The notes: generated by a model from the letters alone, not told the origin. Counted from the first letter of the stretch, positions 17,383 to 27,373 are shown. The stretch: 64,000 nucleotides of DNA from Candidatus Paceibacterota bacterium (GCA_035530615.1 DATKUL010000002.1:310001-374000); one strand, 5' to 3'. Translations and numbers: made by a program.

Positions 17383-18209
17383 GCCTTGCTGGAAAAAGAA
17401 TATTCATAACTGGGGGATCAAGAGGTATTGGCCTAGCGATTGCACTCCGGGCTGCACAAGATGGGGCACGAATTGCCATTGCGGCGAAAACGACAGAGGT
17501 GAACCCAAAGTTGCCTGGAACTATCTATTCTGCGGCGGAGGAAATTCGAGCAGCCGGAGGAGAGGCTCTCGCAATTCAATGCGACATTCGTGATGAAAGC
17601 CAAATTGCCAGTGCGATAAATTTGACTCATGAAACTTTTGGCGGGATCGATATTCTCGTCAATAACGCCAGCGCGATAAATTTGACTCGGACTGAAGATA
17701 CCTCTGCGAAACGGTTTGATCTGATGTTTGATGTGAATGTCCGTGGCACGTTCTTGACTTCGCAGGCAGCAGTTCCCTTCCTACGTGATTCTGGAAAAGA
17801 CGGACGAAATCCCCACATTCTCAACCTGTCGCCCCCGTTGTCCATGAAACCAAAATGGTTTAAGAACAATCTTGCCTACACAATGGCTAAATATGGGATG
17901 AGCATGTGCGTTCTTGGGATGGCGGAAGAATTTCGGCGGGATGGTATCGCCGTGAATGCTCTCTGGCCGCGGACGGCGATTGACACCGCTGCTCTGGCAA
18001 TGATCCCAGGGGTTGAGACAGGCGCTTGTCGGAAGCCTGAGATTGTGGCTGATGCGGCATACGAGATCTTTAGTCGTGCATCTGAAGATTGCACGGGCAA
18101 CTTCTTTATCGATGATGAGGTCCTAGCATCCGCTGGGGTCTCAGATTTGGATAAGTACTCCGTGGTTTCAGGAACAAAGGAGTTTCTCACCGACTTCTTC
18201 ATAGATTAG
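17379..18209 (+). CDS. HSDL2-like short-chain dehydrogenase
   Basis: A 276-residue NAD(P)-dependent enzyme: TGGSRGIGLAIA (cofactor loop), DILVNNASAINLTRTEDTSAKRFDLMFDVNVRGTFLTSQA, LNLSPPLSMKPKWFKNNLAYTMAKYGMSM with catalytic Tyr and Lys, and ALWPRTAIDTAA. These long blocks match the hydroxysteroid-dehydrogenase-like 2/citronellol-type group. It is translationally coupled to the hydratase. An odd detail: the phrase coding ASAINLT occurs twice, 60 bases apart (17607-17628 and 17667-17688), the second being the family-conserved one. Confidence 0.88.
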   Translation: MSLAGKRIFITGGSRGIGLAIALRAAQDGARIAIAAKTTEVNPKLPGTIYSAAEEIRAAGGEALAIQCDIRDESQIASAINLTHETFGGIDILVNNASAINLTRTEDTSAKRFDLMFDVNVRGTFLTSQAAVPFLRDSGKDGRNPHILNLSPPLSMKPKWFKNNLAYTMAKYGMSMCVLGMAEEFRRDGIAVNALWPRTAIDTAALAMIPGVETGACRKPEIVADAAYEIFSRASEDCTGNFFIDDEVLASAGVSDLDKYSVVSGTKEFLTDFFID

Positions 18210-18254
18210 GATTATGTCTCCTGGATTTCCAGGGTAAATTACAAAGAGGAAAAT

Positions 18255-19709
18255 ATGTCGATCCGATCGGTAAATCCACGAACTGGTGAAGAGTTCGGCC
18301 CTACTTTTGAGGCAACGAGTTCGCGCGAAATTGATTCGATTATTGATGGCGCAGTTGCAAGTTTTAGCGTCTGGAGTCAGACTGCACCGAAAGAACGTGC
18401 TCGAGTGCTAAACCACCTTGCCGAAAGTATTGATTCCAATCTTGATGCGCTGGTTGCTATTGCTGACCTTGAAACAGGTTTGGGAGTTGGTCGCCTTACT
18501 GGGGAAGTTGCCAGAACAACCTTTCAGATTCGTACCTTTGCAAATGCGTTGGCCGCCAATGAATTTGTTGGACCCACGCTAGATGCCGCCGTTGAGGCGC
18601 CCTTGCCACAAGGTCATCCAAAATTTTTGCGTACTATGCGTGCAATTGGTCCGGTTGCAATCTTTGGTGCAAGTAATTTTCCCTTTGCGTTTAGCGTCCT
18701 GGGGGGAGACACGGCATCTGCGCTTGCAGCAGGATGCTCAGTTGTAATTAAAGCGCATCCTTCGCATCCGCAGACTTCTCAACTTACCTTCGATATTGCC
18801 GCTAAGTCGCTGATCGCTGCAGGAGCGCCAGTAAATCTGATAGGTCTTGGTCATGGTTTTGAGTTCGGGAAGGCGGTTATAGCTGACCCACGTATCAACG
18901 CCGGTGCCTTCACTGGCTCTCGAGCCGGTGGACGGGCCCTATTTGACATGGCTCAAGCACGTAACATGCCGATTCCCTTCTATGGCGAATTAGGAAGCGT
19001 CAATCCGGTCGTTGCCACAGCCGCGGGAATTTCCGATCGGTCAATTTTCGTAGGAGGGTACTTAGATTCTCTGCTTCTCGGAAATGGGCAATTCTGCACA
19101 AATCCAAGTCTCCTTTTTGTTCCGGAAGACGAACATTTCCTCGCCGAACTTCAATCTCAATTGAGCCACCGAGAAGCGCAACCTTTCCTTAGCGAGGCGA
19201 CAAAGAATTTGCATGATGCTAATCGTGAAAAATTGGCTGAATCACTGGGTTCTACTGATTACTTTGGAAAGAATGCGCAGAGTTCAGGCTTCTATTCCAG
19301 AGCGGAAGTATTCGTTCTTCCTGCTTCACAGGCGAGGGTGAATTCAAAGAAACTACATATCGAATGTTTCGGTCCGACCGGGATTATCGTCACTTATTCC
19401 TCTATTGGAGAAGTTAAGGAGATACTCTCCAAACTCGAAGGCGCCCTCGTTGGATGTTTATTTAGTTCGAGTGATGATGCATCAAATGTTGAAATTGCAT
19501 CGGTACTTGCTTCCATGTGCGGGCGAGTTGCGTTTAATGCCTGGCCAACTGGCGTTGCGGTTACGAGTGGACAACATCACGGTGGACCGTATCCAGCATC
19601 TACCTCTCCACTTCACACTTCAGTTGGCATAAATGCCATCTCACGCTTTCTGCGTCCAGTGACTTTCCAAGGCTTGCCGGATGAGTTGGCGAGCAATCTC
19701 GGCCTCTAA
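18255..19709 (+). CDS. NAD(P)-dependent aldehyde dehydrogenase, 2-oxoglutarate-semialdehyde dehydrogenase type
   Basis: A 484-residue ALDH. VAIFGASNFPFAFSVLGGDTASALAAGCSVVIKAHPSHP, NAGAFTGSRAGGRALFD, PFYGELGSVNPV (general base Glu) and LLLGNGQFCTNPSLLFV (catalytic Cys) are in place; the AFTGS and SVNPV wording is typical of the alpha-ketoglutaric semialdehyde dehydrogenase branch. It oxidises a semialdehyde to the acid in sugar-acid or related breakdown. A 45-base gap with an AAAGAGGAAA ribosome site precedes it; probably same transcript as the hydratase and SDR. Confidence 0.88.
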   Translation: MSIRSVNPRTGEEFGPTFEATSSREIDSIIDGAVASFSVWSQTAPKERARVLNHLAESIDSNLDALVAIADLETGLGVGRLTGEVARTTFQIRTFANALAANEFVGPTLDAAVEAPLPQGHPKFLRTMRAIGPVAIFGASNFPFAFSVLGGDTASALAAGCSVVIKAHPSHPQTSQLTFDIAAKSLIAAGAPVNLIGLGHGFEFGKAVIADPRINAGAFTGSRAGGRALFDMAQARNMPIPFYGELGSVNPVVATAAGISDRSIFVGGYLDSLLLGNGQFCTNPSLLFVPEDEHFLAELQSQLSHREAQPFLSEATKNLHDANREKLAESLGSTDYFGKNAQSSGFYSRAEVFVLPASQARVNSKKLHIECFGPTGIIVTYSSIGEVKEILSKLEGALVGCLFSSSDDASNVEIASVLASMCGRVAFNAWPTGVAVTSGQHHGGPYPASTSPLHTSVGINAISRFLRPVTFQGLPDELASNLGL

Positions 19710-19870
19710 GAATTGAGAGAGAAAGTCTCCACGAACTGAACGCTGACGCATTCATGGTGCGGGTTGCTTGCGTTCTGCTACGGCGAACGTTCTGACACTA
19801 ATTTAAAGAGTAGATTAGACTCTCAGCGAGAATTGCGACAACGGACAGATTGGTAAAGGACACAAGCCCC

Positions 19871-20626
19871 ATGGAGAATAAGACAGATTTTAGTGGTCAG
19901 GTAGTGCTCGTGGTTGGTGCCGCCAGTGGCATCGGCGCTGCGGCGGCGGCACTTTTGAAGTCTCGAGGCGCCCGTGTGATTGCGCTCGATTTCAATCTCC
20001 AAGCACTCAAGAAAGTTCAAGCGGACTTGTCTTTGCAAGATGACCAAATAGTCGAACTTGATATTTCAAATCAAGAAAGAGTTCAGGCCGTGGTAGCCAA
20101 AATTTTTGCCTCCGAAAAGAGAATTGACGCGTTGGTAAATACGGCGGGAATGACGGGTCCCACAAATGTAAAAGTTGAAGATATCTCTTGGGCAGATTAC
20201 GAGCAGACGATAAAGGTGAACCTCTTCGGTGCCATCTGGCTCACTCAGCAAGTCATACCAATTATGAAAGCTCAAAAGTACGGTCGTATCGTTCACGTTA
20301 CATCCATCGCCGGAAAAGAGGGCAACCCTGGAATGGCGCCTTACAACACATCCAAAGCCGGGATGATCGGTTTTGTGAAGGGCGTCGGCAAAGAGGTTGC
20401 GCCCGATGGAATCACAGTCAACGCAATCGCTCCTGCAGTTATCAGAACCCCCATGAACTCATCCACCAGCGAGGAGACTCTCAAGTACATGCTTGCTCGT
20501 ATCCCAATGGGCCGAGTCGGCGAAGCAGAAGAAGTGGCAGAGCTGATTGGGTTTATCGCATCCAAGGCCTGTTCATTTACAACGGGATTTACCTTCGACG
20601 CTTCCGGTGGACGTGCCACGTACTAA
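19871..20626 (+). CDS. Short-chain dehydrogenase/reductase, FabG-like
   Basis: A 251-residue SDR: VVLVVGAASGIGAAAAALL (cofactor loop), VNTAGMTGP, IVHVTSIAGKEGNPGMAPYNTSKAGMIGFVKG (Ser, Tyr, Lys triad) and a C-terminal FTTGFTFDASGGRATY. ATG 19871 follows GTAAAGGACA; an in-frame TTG at 19850 is less likely. Asp52-like acidic residue after strand 2 (VIALDFNLQ) points to NAD(H). Last gene of the catabolic set, 160 bases after the aldehyde dehydrogenase. Confidence 0.88.
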   Translation: MENKTDFSGQVVLVVGAASGIGAAAAALLKSRGARVIALDFNLQALKKVQADLSLQDDQIVELDISNQERVQAVVAKIFASEKRIDALVNTAGMTGPTNVKVEDISWADYEQTIKVNLFGAIWLTQQVIPIMKAQKYGRIVHVTSIAGKEGNPGMAPYNTSKAGMIGFVKGVGKEVAPDGITVNAIAPAVIRTPMNSSTSEETLKYMLARIPMGRVGEAEEVAELIGFIASKACSFTTGFTFDASGGRATY

Positions 20627-20705
20627 GTTTTGACTATTGGTAGATATAATGCCTGGAGAGATGAATTTTCCTGAACACTAGAGGGGAAATTCACACCAGC
20701 GTCTG

Positions 20706-22760
20706 TTGGTGATTGAGGTAAGGACACGATTAGAGACAATGCTGGACGGGTTACCGCTCAACTGGGTTCTCTGGGTGATTGCCGTATGGATTGGCATCGG
20801 ATTTCTCGGAATTGTCGCGCTACGACGATTTGGAGTAGTTGCCAAGGTGTTCTTCCCCTTGGGAGGAATCGCCGGACTCGCATTGGTTTGGGCGTCGGCT
20901 CACGCCCTCATCTCTGGAGCCGTTGAGACTACGACGCTGCCTATCGGGTTACCTCAACTTCAGTTTCATCTACGACTAGATCAGCTCTCCTCTTTTTTTC
21001 TCCTCGTCCTTGGCATCACCAGCGTAGGAATTTCCCTTTTCTCGGCAGGATATTTCCGAAACGGCTCGGGTACCGCGCCGGGACTGCTCTGCATGGAGTT
21101 CCACTTCTTCCTTGCCAGTATGGCCCTGGTTCTGATTGCTGATGATGCGTACGCTTTCATGGTGGCTTGGGAGAGCATGGCGCTCTCCTCCTATTTCCTG
21201 GTAACTGCTAATCATAGAATGCCGAAGATAAGAGCTGCCGGATTTTTGTACCTAGTTATTGCTCACGTAGGAGCAATTGCGGTCCTGCTTTCTTTCGGAA
21301 TTTTGCAGGCAAATACTGGCGATTACACGTTTGCAAATATGCGTCTTCAGGAGATTTCACCTTTTTGGGCATCTGTTGCGTTCCTCCTAGCCGTTTTTGG
21401 TTTCGGTGCGAAGGCAGGCATCCTTCCGCTTCATGTCTGGTTGCCAGAAGCGCATCCAGCAGCGCCTTCGCCGGTTTCTGCTCTCATGAGCGGCGTCATG
21501 ATCAAGATGGCAATCTATGGACTTCTACGTGTTTGTTTTGATCTTCTACACATCCAGATTTGGTGGTGGGGTGTCTTACTTCTTGCCCTGGGCCTGGTGA
21601 CCGCGCTCTTTGGTGTCATTTTTGCAACTGTTCAGACCGATATGAAACGTCTTTTGGCCTATTCGTCGATTGAAAACGTGGGCCTTCTCTTTGCTGCAAT
21701 GGGCTTGGCGCTCATCTTCCGCTCTTATGGAATGAACACCCTTGCGGCTTTGGCGCTTACTGCGTGTTTGTACCATGTAGGTGCGCACGCTTTCTTTAAA
21801 AGCCTTCTCTTTCTCACTACGGGTTCGGTGCTACATGCAACAGGGGAGAGAAACCTCGGCAAACTTGGCGGTCTTATCCGATTCATGCCATGGGTTGCCT
21901 GGCTCGCGCTCATTGGCGTTTTAGCGAGTTCGGGATTACCGCCCTTCTCTGGTTTTGTTTCCGAATGGCTGTTGCTCCAGAGTTTCTTATTTACCCCTGG
22001 TTTGCCACAGTCCTTTCTAAATATGCTCATTCCAGTTGCTGCCGCATCGATTGCTCTGACGGCTGCGCTTGCGGGTTATGCCATGGTGAAATTCTTCGGT
22101 GTGGTATTTCTCGGGCAACCTCGTGAAGAGAAATTGAGCCAGGCCCACGACGCAGGGTTCTTGGAGAAAATCGGCATGCTCTGGCTTGCTCTGGCGTGTT
22201 TAGTACTCGGATTGGCGCCCACCTTTGTTCTTCACTTTATTGACCCCGTCACGCAAACCTTGGTCGGCAAAGGTCTAGCCCACAGTGGCAGTGCAAATGG
22301 GTGGTGGTTGCTCACCCCGACCTCTCTCGAGCGCGCGAGTTATAGCCCGATCTATTTCCTAGTTGGAGTTGTAATTACGTGCGCTCTCATTTTTACAGTG
22401 GTTCGAATCTTCTACCACGGTCGAATGCGCAGATCTGTGCCATGGGGTGGCGGGCATACTTGGCAGAACGCCCGCATGCAAGACACGGCTGAAGGCTATG
22501 GGCAACCGATCCGTCAGATATTTGAGTCTTTTTTCGATATGGAAAGACATCTTCCTAAACCTGAAGAGAGCGAACCTGAATACAAGGTTGTGGTCAATGA
22601 CAAATTCTGGAAAGGGGTTTATCTTCCGATTGCGCGCGCAACTGAATTTGTCTCTGCCCAGGTTGGCCGATTGCAACAAGGACGAATATCCATCTACCTT
22701 CTCTATAGTTTCCTAACGCTGCTCATCACTTTGTTATTAGTCCCAGAGGTGAGCCGATGA
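20706..22760 (+). CDS. hyfB: HyfB-like proton-pumping membrane subunit of an Ehr/group-4-hydrogenase-related complex
   Basis: A 684-residue NuoL/MrpA-family protein with about 16 membrane segments. The antiporter-like core has MVAWESMALSSYFLV (TM5 Glu), FGFGAKAGILPLHVWLPEAHPAAPSPVSALMSGVMIKMAIYG (TM7/8 Lys and His) and TDMKRLLAYSSIENVG. The C-terminal VPWGGGHTWQ...MQDTAEGYGQPIRQIFESFF is typical of HyfB/HycC. The start is uncertain: TTG 20706 gives the full length; GTG 20709 and ATG 20739 are alternatives. First gene of a tight six-gene operon, overlapping hyfC by 4 bases. Confidence 0.9.
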   Translation: MVIEVRTRLETMLDGLPLNWVLWVIAVWIGIGFLGIVALRRFGVVAKVFFPLGGIAGLALVWASAHALISGAVETTTLPIGLPQLQFHLRLDQLSSFFLLVLGITSVGISLFSAGYFRNGSGTAPGLLCMEFHFFLASMALVLIADDAYAFMVAWESMALSSYFLVTANHRMPKIRAAGFLYLVIAHVGAIAVLLSFGILQANTGDYTFANMRLQEISPFWASVAFLLAVFGFGAKAGILPLHVWLPEAHPAAPSPVSALMSGVMIKMAIYGLLRVCFDLLHIQIWWWGVLLLALGLVTALFGVIFATVQTDMKRLLAYSSIENVGLLFAAMGLALIFRSYGMNTLAALALTACLYHVGAHAFFKSLLFLTTGSVLHATGERNLGKLGGLIRFMPWVAWLALIGVLASSGLPPFSGFVSEWLLLQSFLFTPGLPQSFLNMLIPVAAASIALTAALAGYAMVKFFGVVFLGQPREEKLSQAHDAGFLEKIGMLWLALACLVLGLAPTFVLHFIDPVTQTLVGKGLAHSGSANGWWLLTPTSLERASYSPIYFLVGVVITCALIFTVVRIFYHGRMRRSVPWGGGHTWQNARMQDTAEGYGQPIRQIFESFFDMERHLPKPEESEPEYKVVVNDKFWKGVYLPIARATEFVSAQVGRLQQGRISIYLLYSFLTLLITLLLVPEVSR

Positions 22761-23704
22761 ATATTTCGCAACTTCTTTCGCAAATATTTGCCACACTTTC
22801 CGCAGTACTTTTGGCACCTCTTCTACTCGGTTGGGTTAATCAGTCACGGGCATGGTTAGCGAATCGTTCAGGTCCTGGAGTACTCCAGCCATATAGAGCG
22901 CTACACAAGTTGTTCAATAAAGAGTCAGTAATGGCGGATACAGCTTCTCCTTTGTTCCGATTCGTCCCATATTTGATATTCGGGTGCATGCTTTTAGCGA
23001 GTGCAATCATTCCGACACTGTCCACTGACTTGCCTCTGGCCCGTGCTGCCGATGCGATTGCGCTGGTTGGCCTTTTCGCACTTGCGAGAGTCTTTCTAGC
23101 TCTCGCAGCTATGGATATTGGAACCGCTTTCGGAACGCTCGGCGCCCGCCGGGAAATGCTGATTGGTTTTCTTGCAGAACCTGCGCTACTTACGGTTCTT
23201 TTCTCGTCCTCACTCATTGCAAGTTCTACGGCTCTTAAAACCATTGTCAACAAAGTAAGTCAGAACGAATTCACAATCTATCCCAGTTTGGTTTTCGCCT
23301 CGATGGCCTTTGTTCTTGTCTTCTTGGCGGAAAATGCGAGAGTGCCCGTCGATAATCCTGCCACGCACTTGGAATTGACCATGATCCATGAAGCGCTGAT
23401 CCTTGAATATTCAGGTCGACATTTAGCATTGCTTGAATGGGCCGCTTCAATGAAGTTGTTCGCCTATTCAACTATTGGCATTGCCCTCTTTCTTCCTTGG
23501 GGGATAACGGATGGTACGGATCCATCGCGGATACTTCTGGCGCTTGTGTTTCTCTTTCTCAAACTTGCGATCCTGGGGGTCATTCTTGCCCTGGTTGAAA
23601 CTCTTTCAGCCAAGTTGCGCATCTTCAGGGTTCCAGAGTTTCTCGCAACGGCTTTCTTGCTAGGAGTCATTGGCATGCTTACGCACATTCTGTTGGGAGC
23701 ATAG
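22757..23704 (+). CDS. hyfC: HyfC/HycD-like (NuoH-type) membrane subunit
   Basis: A 315-residue protein with eight hydrophobic segments. The start APLLLGWVNQSRAWLANRSGPGVLQPYRALHKLFNKE and the conserved loop FLAENARVPVDNPATHLELTMIHEALILEYSG define the NuoH/HycD/EchB family, which joins the hydrophilic module to the pumping arm and forms the entrance used by quinone in complex I. Overlaps hyfB (ATGA) and directly abuts hyfE. Confidence 0.92.
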   Translation: MNISQLLSQIFATLSAVLLAPLLLGWVNQSRAWLANRSGPGVLQPYRALHKLFNKESVMADTASPLFRFVPYLIFGCMLLASAIIPTLSTDLPLARAADAIALVGLFALARVFLALAAMDIGTAFGTLGARREMLIGFLAEPALLTVLFSSSLIASSTALKTIVNKVSQNEFTIYPSLVFASMAFVLVFLAENARVPVDNPATHLELTMIHEALILEYSGRHLALLEWAASMKLFAYSTIGIALFLPWGITDGTDPSRILLALVFLFLKLAILGVILALVETLSAKLRIFRVPEFLATAFLLGVIGMLTHILLGA

Positions 23705-24367
23705 ATGATGTCAAACATCAGCATCCAACTTATAAATCTCTTTGCGGCATTTCTCCTCATGTTGGCATTCGCCATGCTTGCACAGCGCCGCGTATTGAAT
23801 CTCGTACACATCTATGCACTTCAGGGTTTCACAGTCGTTGCTGCTACGAGTGTGGTGGCGTATGTGACTCATCAGGACCATCTCTATTTCTCCGCAGCGA
23901 TGACGCTTGTTTTGAAGGTATTTTTCATTCCGTGGGTGCTGCATCGATTGATCAAGCGGCTGAATGTGCGGTGGGACGTCGAAACGCTCATTAATATTCC
24001 GAGCACAATGCTCGTAGGAATAGTCCTTGTCGTGTTTGCTTTCAATCTTGCTCTGCCAGTGTCAAAACTCTCATCCTCCGTGAGTCCAGGAACACTCGGC
24101 ATCGCTTTAGCCTGCGTACTTTTATCGTTCATGATGATGATTACTCGATCGAAAGCAATTCCACAGGTGATCGGCTTCCTTTCGATGGAAAATGCCCTGG
24201 TATTTGCTGCGACTTCTGCGACATATGGAATGCCGATGGTCGTTGAATTGGGAATTGCTCTGGACGTCCTGGTGGGAGTCTTCATCCTTGGGCTGTTCAT
24301 GTTTCAGATCCGTGAACAATTTGAAAGTCTAGATATTTCCCACCTTGAGAATTTAAAGGAGGGGTAA
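23705..24367 (+). CDS. hyfE: HyfE-like (NuoK-type) membrane subunit
   Basis: A 220-residue protein with seven hydrophobic stretches. LAQRRVLNLVHIYALQGFTVV at the N-terminus and IGFLSMENALVFAATSATYGMPMVVELGIALDVLVGVFILGLFMFQI near the end carry the Glu residues typical of HyfE/HycE-type NuoK homologues. It starts immediately after the hyfC stop and shares its last base with the hyfF start. Confidence 0.9.
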   Translation: MMSNISIQLINLFAAFLLMLAFAMLAQRRVLNLVHIYALQGFTVVAATSVVAYVTHQDHLYFSAAMTLVLKVFFIPWVLHRLIKRLNVRWDVETLINIPSTMLVGIVLVVFAFNLALPVSKLSSSVSPGTLGIALACVLLSFMMMITRSKAIPQVIGFLSMENALVFAATSATYGMPMVVELGIALDVLVGVFILGLFMFQIREQFESLDISHLENLKEG

Positions 24368-25821
24368 TGAGTCCACTTATCCCGGTTCTTGTGACCCCTC
24401 TACTTGGATTTGTAGTCCTTGCGGTAATGGGCCATCGAGTACAAGGTCGAAATGTCAATGTTGTTTTTAGTTTCGGGACATTTCTCGCGGCATCGATATT
24501 GACTGCCCGGATCGTGTCAGATGGACCAATATTTGCATTAGACAGTCAATTCTTCATTGACTCGCTCAATATTTTTCTAGTCACCCTTACTGCCTTCATT
24601 GGATTCACAACTTCCCTCTTCTCTCGACCGTACATGCGTATTGAAGAAGAGCGCGGCAAGATGACCCCTAATCGCATGCGTCTCTATTTCAGCATGTATC
24701 AACTCTTCAGTTTCTGCATGTTGTTAGCCCTCACTACGAATAACATGGGAATTCTTTGGGTTTCCATGGAGGCAGCGACACTGACGACAGTTCTCCTCGT
24801 TTCGGTCTACCGCACACCATCGAGTCTTGAAGCGGCGTGGAAGTACTTTATTCTGTGCGGAGTTGGTATTGCGCAAGCTCTGCTCGGCACAATCCTTCTC
24901 TATATGGCTGCACAGCGAGTTATTCTGGAAGGCGAGAATCCACTCCTGTGGACCAACCTCAACGAAGTCAAGTTCTTACTAAACCCGGTCATCATGTCGC
25001 TGGCCTTCGTTTTCCTTTTTGTTGGCTACGGAACTAAAGTCGGGCTCGCTCCACTCCACAACTGGTTACCTGATGCGCATGCGGAAGGTCCGACTCCGAT
25101 TTCTGCGGTCCTTTCAGGATTGCTCCTTAATGTTGCTCTTTATGCAGTCATTCGCTGCAAAGTTCTCACAGACGGGGCTCTTGGCAACAATTTTGCGGGA
25201 CACCTCATGGTGGGTTTTGGTCTGCTCTCAGTCCTCGTCGGAGCATTCTCGCTGCTTCGGCAAAGGGATATTAAACGGATGTTCTCTTACTCATCAATCG
25301 AACACATGGGGTTGATGACTTTTGCTTTCGGAATCGGTGGACCCATTGCCAATTTCGCGGGTTTGTTACACATGACAGTCCATGCACTCACAAAATCTGC
25401 AATTTTCTATGCAGTGGGTCATGCCGCGCAAAAGGCCGGCTCGCAGATCATGGAGAACATACGCGGGCTCATTAAAGTCAGCCCCACAGTTGGCTGGGGA
25501 CTGATGATGGGCACTCTGGCAATTCTGGGTATGCCACCATTTGGAATATTTGCCAGTGAATTCCTCATTTTGACCAGCGCCATGCGACAGATGCCATGGG
25601 CCACACCGATTCTCCTACTCGGACTTGGCGTCGCTTTTGCGGCGATATTTAGTCGAGTCCAACCCATGGTCTTTGGCGAAACAACGATGAAGCGATTGCC
25701 CCACTCGCCAGCTTTGTTACCAGTTTTTCTTCACCTCGGAATTGCCTTAATGCTTGGGTTGTACATTCCGGGATACCTTGAAACATGGTTCCTCCAAGCC
25801 GCGAAAATTATTGGGGGATGA
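24367..25821 (+). CDS. hyfF: HyfF-like (NuoN/NuoM-type) proton-pumping subunit
   Basis: A 484-residue antiporter-like subunit with about 14 membrane segments. Marks: LWVSMEAATLTTVLLVSVYR (TM5 Glu), FLFVGYGTKVGLAPLHNWLPDAHAEGPTPISAVLSGLLLN (TM7 Lys, His) and RDIKRMFSYSSIEHMGLM, GLLHMTVHALTKSAIFY. With HyfB this gives the complex two potential ion-translocating subunits; the HyfD homologue of E. coli is absent. A GGGGGA ribosome site at its 3' end serves hyfG. Confidence 0.92.
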   Translation: MSPLIPVLVTPLLGFVVLAVMGHRVQGRNVNVVFSFGTFLAASILTARIVSDGPIFALDSQFFIDSLNIFLVTLTAFIGFTTSLFSRPYMRIEEERGKMTPNRMRLYFSMYQLFSFCMLLALTTNNMGILWVSMEAATLTTVLLVSVYRTPSSLEAAWKYFILCGVGIAQALLGTILLYMAAQRVILEGENPLLWTNLNEVKFLLNPVIMSLAFVFLFVGYGTKVGLAPLHNWLPDAHAEGPTPISAVLSGLLLNVALYAVIRCKVLTDGALGNNFAGHLMVGFGLLSVLVGAFSLLRQRDIKRMFSYSSIEHMGLMTFAFGIGGPIANFAGLLHMTVHALTKSAIFYAVGHAAQKAGSQIMENIRGLIKVSPTVGWGLMMGTLAILGMPPFGIFASEFLILTSAMRQMPWATPILLLGLGVAFAAIFSRVQPMVFGETTMKRLPHSPALLPVFLHLGIALMLGLYIPGYLETWFLQAAKIIGG

Positions 25822-25825
25822 ATTA

Positions 25826-27373
25826 ATGAAATTCGATGAGCTTGAGTTGAAAATGGAGGAGATGCGTTCGCCATTTCGCATTCGCCGCACGATGGTGAAT
25901 GAAGTGGTGTGGGAAGAGTGCGCACTGGCCATCGCACAAAATCATGGGCAGTTGGTAACACTATGGGCCAGCCAGAAAAGTTCTAAGAAATTCGCCGTGA
26001 CTGCGATCTATTCGTTGCAGGGGGAAGGTCTTCTCTGGCTCGAGCTACTTTTGCGCGAGAACGAAGTTTCATTCCCAGATATTTCCGGACTTTTCCCAAG
26101 CGCAATTAGAATGCAGAGAGCAATACGTGATCTCATTGGAATTGTGGCTAACGGAAGTGGAGATGATCGACCTTGGCTCAATCATGGGTTCTGGCCAGAT
26201 GATTACTATCCACTTCGCAAAGATCTCTCGGGATTGGAAGTGCACGATGAAGGGACTGCGCAGGACTACCACTTTGTTGAAGTAGCAGGTGATGGTGTTC
26301 ACGAAATTGCGGTTGGTCCTGTACACGCAGGAATTATCGAACCCGGGCATTTCAGATTTTCGGTCGTAGGAGAGAAGACACTTCGCCTGGAGGAGAGACT
26401 GGGTTACGCGCACAAAGGAGTAGACAAGGTTTTTGAGCGGATGGAGCCCATCGAGGGATCTCGTCTGGCAGGTCGAATATCTGGGGATTCAACCGTCGCA
26501 TATTCTTGGGCGTATTGCATGGCTCTCGAATCTGCGTGGAATTGGAATGTCCCCGACAGGGCTCTCTGGATCCGGGCCATCATGCTGGAACGAGAGCGGA
26601 TTGCAAACCATCTGGGTGACGTGGGAGCGATTGCAAACGATGCGGGATTTGCCTTTGGACTCACTCAATTTATGCGATTGAAGGAATTGTGGCTAAGGGC
26701 GAATAAAGAGATATTTGGGCACCGATTCATGATGGATTGCGTTCTACCTGGTGGTGTGAAAGCCGACATTTCTCTCGAATCTATTGCAAAGATTCGCGAG
26801 CAAATAAGAGCGTTTCGATCTGGAGTGGAGCGCTTACGTGCTATTTATGACGATCATTCAGGTCTCCAGGATCGATTCATGCACACCGGAATAGTCGATA
26901 ACGAATTGGCACTGCGACTAGGTTTGACCGGTTTGGCTGGCAGGGCCAGCGGAGTTTCTCACGATGTGCGGGTCGATTCGAAGTCATTTCCCTACACTCA
27001 GCTTGATGTAAATGTGGCTTTTCATGAAGATGGCGATGTAGCCGCCCGTGTGAGCGTGCGATTTGATGAGATCGCTGACTCCTTACGTTTGCTAGAACAA
27101 ATACTCGAAAGATTGCCTGCGGGTGAAATGTATTCCCCGTGGACGAAAGCCCAGCCATCTGGATCGGGAGCTGGGTGGGTGGAAGGATGGCGCGGAGGGG
27201 TGTTTGTTGCTCTCTCGATTGGGAAAGGTGGCAAAGTGGAGAGATGTCATGTTCATGATCCTTCTTGGCAGAATTGGCCGGTCCTTGAATACGCCGTCAT
27301 TGGTGACATCGTGCCCGACTTTCCTCTGATTAATAAATCATTCAATCTCACTTACTCGGGGCATGACCGATGA
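25826..27373 (+). CDS. hyfG: HyfG/HycE-like large subunit lacking all NiFe-binding cysteines (Ehr type)
   Basis: A 515-residue fusion of a NuoC-like part (1-150) and a NuoD/hydrogenase-large-subunit part. The block RLEERLGYAHKGVDKVFERMEPIEGSRLAGRISGDSTVAYS aligns with the hydrogenase L1 motif R-x-C-G-x-C, but both ligands are serines here (Ser219, Ser222). The C-terminal L2 motif D-P-C-x-x-C is replaced by VPDFPLINKSFNLTYSG. No NiFe centre can form, and no C-terminal processing peptide is expected. ATG 25826 follows TTGGGGGAT at proper spacing; an in-frame start at 25754 lies inside hyfF and was rejected. Overlaps hyfI by 4 bases. Confidence 0.92.
   Translation: MKFDELELKMEEMRSPFRIRRTMVNEVVWEECALAIAQNHGQLVTLWASQKSSKKFAVTAIYSLQGEGLLWLELLLRENEVSFPDISGLFPSAIRMQRAIRDLIGIVANGSGDDRPWLNHGFWPDDYYPLRKDLSGLEVHDEGTAQDYHFVEVAGDGVHEIAVGPVHAGIIEPGHFRFSVVGEKTLRLEERLGYAHKGVDKVFERMEPIEGSRLAGRISGDSTVAYSWAYCMALESAWNWNVPDRALWIRAIMLERERIANHLGDVGAIANDAGFAFGLTQFMRLKELWLRANKEIFGHRFMMDCVLPGGVKADISLESIAKIREQIRAFRSGVERLRAIYDDHSGLQDRFMHTGIVDNELALRLGLTGLAGRASGVSHDVRVDSKSFPYTQLDVNVAFHEDGDVAARVSVRFDEIADSLRLLEQILERLPAGEMYSPWTKAQPSGSGAGWVEGWRGGVFVALSIGKGGKVERCHVHDPSWQNWPVLEYAVIGDIVPDFPLINKSFNLTYSGHDR

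Noticed and set aside
20645-20650. TATAAT as a promoter for the hyf-like operon
   Set aside because: The -10 hexamer is perfect, but no acceptable -35 box lies 16-18 bases upstream (TTGACT is only 8-9 bases away); too weak to list as a feature.
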